From contig JAZREA010000013.1 in the NCBI GenBank assembly GCA_045660545.1, forward strand, positions 1 through 48,413: DNA of 48,413 nucleotides, given 5' to 3'. The translations under genes were made by a program, and so were the position numbers. This DNA comes from JAZREA01 sp045660545. Lineage in GTDB: Bacteria; Bacillota; Clostridia; Monoglobales; Firm-18. Under the pieces are notes generated by a model. That model was not told the origin of the DNA. It saw only the letters and a list, made by a program, of their open reading frames with translations, and ran no database searches. Positions within the stretch are counted from its first letter, which is position 1, and each line of letters opens with the position of its first letter. Positions 41,048-48,413 of this stretch are shown here, one piece after another.

Positions 41048-42163
41048 CTATACAAGCAGCATTATTAGTGTCAATATTATTAAAAACGCAAAGTTAAAGG
41101 CGGAAAAAATACCTATATAGTATAGCGTTTTGCCCGGATTGTGCTTTACATATTCGCGAAATGTAATCAGGCTCGCGAGGGAGGCTATTAACGTTCCCAC
41201 GCCTCCGATATTAACGCCTACAAGCAAGTCGCTGTAATTGGCAGTAAACTGCGAAAGCAATATTGCGGACGGAACGTTACTTATAAACTGGCACGATAGC
41301 ACGCTAAAAAGAAGCGTACTCTTATCGAGCAAAAGTGAAACGAACTGACGAACCGCGTCTATCCTCGCCATATTGCCGGAAAAAATAAAAAAGAACACAA
41401 ACGTAAAAAGCAGCGGATAGTCTACCATTTTAAGCGCCTTTTTGTCCATAAAAAACAAGACGGTCGGGATAACTAAAAGGCCTATCCAATAGGGTATTGT
41501 TCTGAAAACTATCACTATGGAAAGCGCAAAAAGCAAGACGTATACCGTTGCTTTAAAAGGATTGATTGTTATCTTCTCGTCTGGCAGGCGAAGCTCTTCC
41601 GGCTTTACAAAAGCGATACAGCATACAGTTATTATCACAACAGAGACAACAAAAGGCAAAAGCATAATCGACACAAACTCGGAATTTGATATGTTGAATT
41701 TGGTATAAAGATACAAGTTTTGCGGGTTGCCAAAAGGAGTCAACATTCCGCCTAAATTTGCCGCGATATTTTGCATAACAAATGTAAACGCCATATACTT
41801 TTCCTTGCCTGTGGTTGAAAGCACAAGATAGCCCAGAGGCAAAAACGTCAGAAGTGCCATATCGTTTGCTATCAGCATAGAGCCGATAAAGGTTATATAG
41901 ACAAGCGCAAGAACGCTCATACGTGCAGTTTTAAAAAGCTGCACGACCTTTCTTGCTATCATATAGAAAAAGTTGATGTTTTTAAACGCGCACACTACGG
42001 CAAGAACGCAAAAAAGGCAGGTTAGCGTTTTGTAGTCAAAATAGCCTATGTATGCACTATCAACAGGGACTACAAAGCTTGTTATTACAGCAGCCACAAA
42101 CGCGATAAGCATAACTGTGTTTTTCTTTATAAATGCAGTTGTTGCCGACAACATTGAGCCCAC
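41048..42163 (-). CDS. ArsB/NhaD (SLC13-like) ion transporter
   Basis: A membrane protein of about 371 aa with ten or more hydrophobic segments. Family motifs are GSMLIANDMALLTFLPLG, NIAANLGGMLTPFGNPQNLYLY and a second half-repeat with QFISNVPSAILLSQFT. These NP and SNVPxA hairpins line the ion path in the ArsB/NhaD/CitM group; the substrate (Na+, arsenite or a di/tricarboxylate) cannot be decided. The GTG at 42163 is chosen because AAAGGAGA lies about eleven bases upstream; the TTG at 42199 has no such site and falls in a terminator-like hairpin. No arsR or arsC gene is nearby, which argues against arsenite. Confidence 0.78.
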   Translation of the reverse strand: MGSMLSATTAFIKKNTVMLIAFVAAVITSFVVPVDSAYIGYFDYKTLTCLFCVLAVVCAFKNINFFYMIARKVVQLFKTARMSVLALVYITFIGSMLIANDMALLTFLPLGYLVLSTTGKEKYMAFTFVMQNIAANLGGMLTPFGNPQNLYLYTKFNISNSEFVSIMLLPFVVSVVIITVCCIAFVKPEELRLPDEKITINPFKATVYVLLFALSIVIVFRTIPYWIGLLVIPTVLFFMDKKALKMVDYPLLFTFVFFFIFSGNMARIDAVRQFVSLLLDKSTLLFSVLSCQFISNVPSAILLSQFTANYSDLLVGVNIGGVGTLIASLASLITFREYVKHNPGKTLYYIGIFSAFNFAFLIILTLIMLLV

Positions 42164-42199
42164 GCCAAAACCATCTCCTTTTATATTATTCGCAAACAA

Positions 42200-42232
42200 A
42201 AAAGCCCCTCCGCCAAGGATGCGGAAAAGACT
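42200..42232 (-). terminator. Terminator-like hairpin in the leader of the ion transporter gene
   Basis: Minus strand CTTTTCCGC / GCGGAGGGG (several G-U pairs), loop ATCCTTG, followed by CTTTTTTG. It lies between the gene's own promoter (42258-42285) and its ribosome binding site, so it would act as an attenuator. A small upstream hairpin TTGAT/ATCAA precedes it. Confidence 0.6.
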
Positions 42233-42257
42233 TGATTTGTAACATCAAACACATATT

Positions 42258-42285
42258 AGTATATCAAAAGCAAAAAAAATGTCAA
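42258..42285 (-). promoter_or_regulatory. Promoter of the ion transporter gene
   Basis: Minus strand TTGACA (42280-42285), 16-nt spacer, TATACT (42258-42263). The leader of about 80-90 nt contains the terminator-like hairpin. Confidence 0.7.
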
Positions 42286-42333
42286 GATTTTTCATAAAAG
42301 GGAAAATATTGAGGTATTTAAATTCCAACTAAC

Positions 42334-42372
42334 AAAAAAATTCGCAGCCGCACCAAAGGTGCTGCTACGAAT
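42334..42372 (-). terminator. Intrinsic terminator downstream of repeat copy 2
   Basis: Minus strand 15-position stem ATTCG-AGC-GCACC with GGTGC-GCT-CGAAT (two non-Watson-Crick positions), loop TTT, then seven T residues. It parallels the terminator at 3501-3530. Confidence 0.75.
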
Positions 42373-42386
42373 TTGCTGATCCATCG

Positions 42387-42467
42387 TGGTTCGCTTTTCT
42401 GCGGAAAAGCCCCTCGCGGCTCTGACAGTCCACCGGACTGTCATTCACTACCGCTCCATTCGAATCC
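42387..42467 (-). repeat. Dispersed ~82-bp structured repeat, copy 2
   Basis: Nearly identical to 3583-3665. It has the same GACAGTCC-GGT-GGACTGTC and GCTTTTC-CGCA-GAAAAGC hairpins; one terminal inverted arm has changed (CGAACCA instead of CGAATCCA). It lies between terminators at 42334-42372 and 42489-42513. The gene-free stretch 42200-42537 holds only these elements and the transporter promoter and leader. Confidence 0.75.
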
Positions 42468-42488
42468 TTTTCATCTAAAAATCACCAA

Positions 42489-42513
42489 CAAAAAAAGGAT
42501 GCTTTCGCATCCT
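42489..42513 (-). terminator. Intrinsic terminator of the thiamine operon
   Basis: Minus strand AGGATGC - GAAA - GCATCCT followed by TTTTTTTG, about 25 nt after the thiD fusion stop codon. Confidence 0.88.
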
Positions 42514-42537
42514 CTTTTGTTGAAAGAGCCGAATGGT

Positions 42538-43971
42538 TTACATGCCACTACTTATTAAGCAATTATGTTTCATCGGTCCTGAACCTTTTCCCAAGTCGAG
42601 ACCTTCAGCAAGTGCATCAGATATATACTTTTTTGCTCTCTTTACAGACTCTGCAAGGCTAAATCCTTTTGCAAGATTTGATGCTATGGCGCTTGACAAA
42701 GTACATCCCGTTCCGTGAGTGTTGGGATTATCAATTCTTTTTCCGTCAAACCATATAACATTTCCGTTTTCATATAAAAGGTCATTAGCATCATTTATAC
42801 TATGTCCGCCTTTTAACAGAACACTACAACCACAACTAACGCTGATACACTTTGCAGCCTTAATCATATCTTCTTTATCACATATTTTCATATCGGATAA
42901 AATTTCTGCTTCCGGGATGTTGGGTGTTACCAAAGTTGCGATGGGCAGCAGCTTTGCAACCAACGTTTGGATTGCATCTGTTTTTATAAGAGCAGAGCCG
43001 CTTGTTGCTACCATTACGGGATCTACAACAATGTTTTTGGCATTATAAAACATTAATCTGTCTGCAATCACATCTATCAGCCCACTTGATGATACCATTC
43101 CGATTTTTACGCTATCAGGGAATATATCTTCAAATACCGCATCAAGTTGTTCTTTAAGAAATTCGGGTGTGGAATCCAAAATCGCTCTTACTCCAAGAGT
43201 ATTCTGAGCAGTAAGTGCCGTAATTGCACTCATTGCATAAACACCATTCATCGTCATAGTTTTAATATCTGCCTGAATTCCTGCCCCGCCGCTTGAATCA
43301 CTGCCTGCAATAGAAAGTGCCGTTTTCATTTTTGTCTTAAAACAAAAATTTCCGAAATCAGTTATATAATAATCTGAAATTTCTTTCATTTCTTTTTGCA
43401 TCGGCTCGTGTGAATCATAAACTGCTGCCACCTTAAAGCCATCATCCTTAGCAGTTTTTATTGCGTGAAGAACGTCTTCAAAAACCACTGTTTCGCTTTT
43501 TGGTGTCCCAAGATGTTTTAGAGCTTGTCTGTAAATTTTAGGTGTTTCTTTGTTATATCCTACCTCGGCACAAGTGAAGATTTCAGAAAAGTATTCACGG
43601 ACATTCAAACGTTTCAAAACATCTTCTACAATAGGTCTGTCTGTCACAGTCGCAACACACATTTTCACACCCGACCTCTGCAATCTTTTTAAGAAATCAC
43701 TAATTCCCTGTTTAAGAACTACCTTTGTCCTGTAAATCTCTGCCACCATATTGTTTATCCCACCTACAATTTCCTTAACTGAAAGCTCAACACCATAATG
43801 ATTACGGTAATATTCGGCAGATTGTTCAAGTGTAAAAGTCCTGAAAACTTCGGTAAGATTTTCTTTTGGTTCTTTCCCGAGAGAGCGAATATAATCTTCC
43901 GAAATTGTGTCCCAAATAAACATAGAATCAAGGATGGTTCCGTCTAAATCAAATATTGCACCTTTTATCAT
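42538..43971 (-). CDS. thiD: HAD-family phosphatase fused to HMP/HMP-P kinase (ThiD)
   Basis: A 477-aa two-domain protein. Residues 1-210 are a HAD hydrolase: nucleophile FDLDGT (Asp8, Asp10), VATVTDR, and VVFEDVLHAIKTAKDDG, of the beta-phosphoglucomutase-like subgroup. Residues 216-477 are ThiD: ALSIAGSDSSGGAGIQADI, VDPVMVATSG, LVTPNIPEA and NPNTHGTGCTLSSAIA. ThiD phosphorylates hydroxymethylpyrimidine twice for thiamine synthesis. The HAD half may remove phosphate from thiamine phosphate, HMP-phosphate or a damaged by-product; this is inference. The domains meet in-frame with no stop codon. The ATG overlaps the thiE stop codon by 4 nt (ATGA). Confidence 0.93.
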   Translation of the reverse strand: MIKGAIFDLDGTILDSMFIWDTISEDYIRSLGKEPKENLTEVFRTFTLEQSAEYYRNHYGVELSVKEIVGGINNMVAEIYRTKVVLKQGISDFLKRLQRSGVKMCVATVTDRPIVEDVLKRLNVREYFSEIFTCAEVGYNKETPKIYRQALKHLGTPKSETVVFEDVLHAIKTAKDDGFKVAAVYDSHEPMQKEMKEISDYYITDFGNFCFKTKMKTALSIAGSDSSGGAGIQADIKTMTMNGVYAMSAITALTAQNTLGVRAILDSTPEFLKEQLDAVFEDIFPDSVKIGMVSSSGLIDVIADRLMFYNAKNIVVDPVMVATSGSALIKTDAIQTLVAKLLPIATLVTPNIPEAEILSDMKICDKEDMIKAAKCISVSCGCSVLLKGGHSINDANDLLYENGNVIWFDGKRIDNPNTHGTGCTLSSAIASNLAKGFSLAESVKRAKKYISDALAEGLDLGKGSGPMKHNCLISSGM

Positions 43972-44609
43972 TCGTATACCACCTTTTCGGTCAATTGTTT
44001 TAATTCCCTTGTTGCTGATTGGATATCATCTTTGGCAAAAATTGCACTAATGACTGCTATTCCCAAAACCCCACTACCTTTAAGTGTTGAAACATTATTT
44101 GTATTAATCCCGCCTATTGCTACAACAGGAATACTTACCGCACTACATATTTCTTTTAAGGTATCATAACTTACATCGTCTGCATCCGCCTTAGAGCCTG
44201 TTGGGAAGACGGCACCAACGCCAAGATAATCAGCGCCTTGCTTTTCTGCAAGCAATGCCTGTTCTACGGTCTGAGCTGACACTCCGAGGATTTTATTGTT
44301 TCCGAGGATTGACCTTACGTTTGCCGCTTCCATGTCACTTTGCCCAACGTGTACGCCATCCGCATTTATCTTTCTTGCTATTTCAACACTATCATTGACA
44401 ACGAACGGAATATTATATTTTCTGCATAGTTTCTGTATCTCTAACGCTTCATTAAGAAAACTCTCTTCATCCAGTTTTTTCTCACGAAGCTGAACAAACG
44501 TAACACCCCCTTTAATAGCTTCTTCTACTTGTTCATATAGCGTTTTTCCATTAAGCCACAAACGGTCTGTTACAGCATATAAGAGTAATGATTTTTTATC
44601 GAACTTCAT
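43968..44609 (-). CDS. thiE: Thiamine-phosphate synthase
   Basis: A 213-aa TIM-barrel enzyme that joins HMP pyrophosphate and thiazole phosphate to give thiamine phosphate. It shows LYAVTDR at the N terminus, FVQLREK, PFVVNDSVEIARKINADGVH, VGQSDM and YLGVGAVFPTGSK, the pyrophosphate-binding region. AAGGAG lies six bases before the ATG. It overlaps thiM by 14 nt. It is the middle gene of a salvage operon. Confidence 0.96.
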   Translation of the reverse strand: MKFDKKSLLLYAVTDRLWLNGKTLYEQVEEAIKGGVTFVQLREKKLDEESFLNEALEIQKLCRKYNIPFVVNDSVEIARKINADGVHVGQSDMEAANVRSILGNNKILGVSAQTVEQALLAEKQGADYLGVGAVFPTGSKADADDVSYDTLKEICSAVSIPVVAIGGINTNNVSTLKGSGVLGIAVISAIFAKDDIQSATRELKQLTEKVVYE

Positions 44610-45417
44610 ATTTTGCTCCTTTAATCAGTTTTTTCGCATCCATATTGTATATTGCATCAATAATATGATTGCGAAGGCTTGAATTTCCTTCGCTTTCTTT
44701 CATATTTGATACTCCAATTTCGCCTGCAATACCCATAAGGCACACAGACGCCGCAACAGCTTCGGTTATATTATCCGGATTTGCAACCGCATAGGCAGTG
44801 GCAAGTCCCGAAAGCATACATCCCGTTCCTGTAATACGGCTCATTAACTGCGAACCGTTTCGGATTATATAACACTTTTTCCCATCTGCCACCAAATCGA
44901 TAGCACCTGTTATTGCGACAACTGCCCCCGACTTTTCCGAAAATGCTTTTGCAAACTCAACCATAGAATCCAGATTGTTTTCTGTTACAATATCAGCAGA
45001 ATCTGCATCTACTCCTTTGGTTGTTCCGCTTCCAAGAGCAAGAGTCTTAATTTCAGATATATTCCCTCTTATAACGTCCGGCTTGATTTCGTCCATAATT
45101 TTAAGCGCAGTTTCTGTTCTGAGTTTACTTGCTCCTGCTCCTACCGGATCAAGAAGTACAATATGGCCAAGTTCCTTTGCTTTCATACCGGAAATAAACA
45201 TGGCTTCGATGCTTCTCTTGTTCAACGTTCCAATGTTGATATTAAGTCCTCCGCAGATAGCTGTAATATCTGCTACATCATCCGGCTCATCTGACATAAT
45301 AGGACTACCGCCAGATGCAAGCAGAGCATTGGCAACATCATTAACTGTAACATAGTTCGTGATGTTGTGAATAAGTGGTGTTTTCTCCTTAACATTTTCA
45401 AGACATTTTCCAAACAT
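44596..45417 (-). CDS. thiM: Hydroxyethylthiazole kinase
   Basis: A 273-aa ribokinase-like enzyme that phosphorylates the thiazole alcohol for thiamine salvage. Characteristic motifs are PLIHNITNYVTVNDVANALLA, GGSPIMSDEPDDV, VLLDPVGAGASKLR and RITGTGCMLSGLATA. AGAGGT precedes the ATG by five bases. It is the first gene after the TPP riboswitch. thiC, thiG and thiS are absent, so the operon salvages both thiamine moieties rather than building them. Confidence 0.97.
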   Translation of the reverse strand: MFGKCLENVKEKTPLIHNITNYVTVNDVANALLASGGSPIMSDEPDDVADITAICGGLNINIGTLNKRSIEAMFISGMKAKELGHIVLLDPVGAGASKLRTETALKIMDEIKPDVIRGNISEIKTLALGSGTTKGVDADSADIVTENNLDSMVEFAKAFSEKSGAVVAITGAIDLVADGKKCYIIRNGSQLMSRITGTGCMLSGLATAYAVANPDNITEAVAASVCLMGIAGEIGVSNMKESEGNSSLRNHIIDAIYNMDAKKLIKGAKYEVR

Positions 45418-45481
45418 AATTTACCTCTTTCTGCCGTAATTTATCGGCTGTTTATTAACTTAACAACAAACCTTGCCAAAC

Positions 45482-45511
45482 AAAAAGGAAGCTACCGACT
45501 TGGTAACTTCC
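45482..45511 (-). terminator. TPP riboswitch expression-platform terminator
   Basis: Minus strand GGAAGTTACC / GGTAGCTTCC (one G-U pair), loop AAGTC, followed by TTTTTG. It lies between the aptamer and thiM, so thiamine pyrophosphate should promote termination. Confidence 0.88.
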
Positions 45512-45544
45512 TAAAAGTTCTCTGTTCCTCGTAACACTATGTAT

Positions 45545-45632
45545 CAGGCATCCCTACGTTGGCATTATCCAAATCAGGTTCTCGGTCGAAGGTCTCACCT
45601 TCCTCTCAGCCTGTACTACAAGCTCCCGTTTA
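45545..45632 (-). promoter_or_regulatory. TPP riboswitch aptamer (THI element)
   Basis: On the minus strand the conserved aptamer blocks appear in order: CGGGAGC, CAGGCTGAGAGG, ACCGAGAACCTGATTTGG, ATAATGCCAACGTAGGGA. The CTGAGA and CCTGAT-TGGATAATGCCA blocks are the thiamine-pyrophosphate binding core. It controls thiM-thiE-thiD. Confidence 0.96.
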
Positions 45633-45646
45633 TTAAGTTTAAAGGT

Positions 45647-45675
45647 ATTATATCACATTTAAAAAAACTTTTCAA
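45647..45675 (-). promoter_or_regulatory. Promoter of the thiamine salvage operon
   Basis: Minus strand TTGAAA (45670-45675), 17-nt spacer, TATAAT (45647-45652). Transcription should start about 10 nt before the riboswitch aptamer. Confidence 0.85.
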
Positions 45676-45697
45676 TAGTTGAAGTAAAATTTTTAGC

Positions 45698-45746
45698 AAT
45701 ATAAAAACCGAATGATTAGATATGGCATCTAAATCATTCGGTTTCT
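45698..45746 (-). terminator. Intrinsic terminator of the right-hand rRNA-tRNA operon
   Basis: Minus strand AACCGAATGATTTAGAT paired with ATCTAATCATTCGGTT (one bulge), loop GCCAT, then TTTTATATT. It begins 4 nt after the last tRNA. Confidence 0.88.
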
Positions 45747-45747
45747 A

Positions 45748-45824
45748 TGGTGGGCCTTCAGGGACTCGAACCCCGGACCAACCGGTTATGAGCCGGTTGC
45801 TCTAACCAACTGAGCTAAAGGCCC
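45748..45824 (-). tRNA. tRNA with CAT anticodon (Met, or Ile2)
   Basis: A 77-nt cloverleaf: acceptor GGGCCTT / AAGGCCC, D arm TAGCTCAGTTGGTTAGAGCA, anticodon loop CTCATAA, T loop TTCGAGT, and encoded CCA. It is not an initiator tRNA, since its first pair is G-C. A CAT anticodon means elongator Met, or Ile2 if the C is modified to lysidine. The acceptor stem with C4-G69 and C5-G68 resembles my recollection of Bacillus tRNA-Ile2, so the identity is open. Confidence 0.9.
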
Positions 45825-45879
45825 TAATTGATAAATACAGATGCCAACGAATAAATTCGTCAACATCTGCATTCTTAAG

Positions 45880-45954
45880 TGGTGACCCGTACGAGATTTG
45901 AACTCGTGTTACCGCCGTGAAAGGGCGGTGTCTTAACCACTTGACCAACGGGCC
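45880..45954 (-). tRNA. tRNA-Glu (anticodon TTC)
   Basis: A 75-nt cloverleaf: acceptor GGCCCGT / ACGGGTC, D arm TGGTCAAGTGGTTAAGAC, anticodon loop CTTTCAC, T loop TTCAAAT, and encoded CCA. It is 3 nt downstream of tRNA-Asn, in the rRNA operon. Confidence 0.97.
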
Positions 45955-45957
45955 ACA

Positions 45958-46033
45958 TGGCTCCTCGTGTTGGGCTTGAACCAACGACCCTATGATTAAC
46001 AGTCATATGCTCTACCGACTGAGCTAACGAGGA
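45958..46033 (-). tRNA. tRNA-Asn (anticodon GTT)
   Basis: A 76-nt cloverleaf: acceptor TCCTCGT / ACGAGGA, D arm TAGCTCAGTCGGTAGAGCA, anticodon loop CTGTTAA, T loop TTCAAGC, and encoded CCA. It is the first tRNA after 5S rRNA. Confidence 0.97.
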
Positions 46034-46039
46034 ATATGT

Positions 46040-46067
46040 GCAAGGCTTTACATATATAAAACCTTGC
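46040..46067 (-). other. Processing hairpin between 5S rRNA and tRNA-Asn
   Basis: Minus strand GCAAGGTTTT paired with AAAGCCTTGC (one G-U), loop ATATATGT. There is no T run, so it is probably a processing or spacer hairpin of the rRNA precursor rather than a terminator. Confidence 0.5.
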
Positions 46068-46074
46068 TTGTTAT

Positions 46075-46190
<116 letters not shown>

Positions 46191-46279
46191 TTATTTACCT
46201 TGAATATGCTCTTGCACACTCAAAACTGAACAATCAAAAAATATCAGTCACTTCTCATACTCTCTATCCAAAACCTTTA

Positions 46280-48413
<2,134 letters not shown>

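Overview
The window is one continuous stretch of a low-to-moderate GC, endospore-forming Firmicute of class Clostridia. Support for this comes from the 16S 5' region, spoVAD/spoVAE, a SleB-type spore hydrolase, single-chain glycyl-tRNA synthetase, ClpC plus ClpE, Firmicute-type sigma-A promoters and GAGGTG/AGGAGG ribosome binding sites. It is bounded by two partial ribosomal RNA operons in the same (minus) orientation: the 5' end of a 16S gene at the left edge and the 3' three quarters of a 23S gene, with 5S and three tRNAs, at the right edge. The edges probably reflect contig ends in rRNA repeats. No plasmid, prophage, CRISPR array or transposase gene is visible.

Layout. 1-4.1 kb: 16S with its promoter, an LCP cell-wall ligase, a purine permease, a 46-aa protein behind a candidate structured RNA, and tRNA-Tyr, -Thr and -Pro. 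4.1-10.6 kb: YkvI-like membrane protein, glyQS plus a membrane protein, a SleB-type hydrolase and clpC. 10.6-16.7 kb: a Wzz / tyrosine-kinase / PHP-phosphatase module, pgcA and an rRNA methyltransferase, with two copies of a structured intergenic repeat. 16.7-23.8 kb: a minus-strand operon pgeF - solute-binding lipoprotein - uvrB - uvrA - rlmL. 23.9-27.7 kb: spoVAD, spoVAE and clpE on the plus strand. 27.9-30.1 kb: a BlaI/BlaR1 pair with clear operators and no beta-lactamase. 30.2-38.2 kb: greA-lysS, an unknown protein, and cdaR-like regulator - ftsE - ftsX - M23 peptidase - ctpA. 38.5-42.2 kb: a VanY-type carboxypeptidase, nagA-like deacetylase and an ArsB/NhaD-type permease. 42.5-45.7 kb: a TPP-riboswitch-controlled thiamine salvage operon thiM-thiE-(HAD-thiD fusion). 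45.7-48.4 kb: tRNAs, 5S and 23S.

Many genes serve the envelope and its remodelling (LCP, BY-kinase module, FtsEX with its coiled-coil M23 hydrolase, CtpA, VanY, PgeF, SleB, BlaR1) and spores (SpoVAD/E, SleB). Others are housekeeping: translation, DNA repair, proteolysis, sugar phosphate and thiamine metabolism.

The most notable non-coding signals are a ~140-nt insertion in 23S helix 45 with a 16-bp perfect stem; a ~145-bp multibranched repeat whose two copies show compensatory changes and are flanked by 33-bp direct repeats, with a lone 33-bp site elsewhere; a promoter-rod-terminator unit at 3.31-3.50 kb that looks like a small RNA gene; and an ~82-bp repeat held between two intrinsic terminators at two loci. 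All calls are from reading the sequence; no database search was run.
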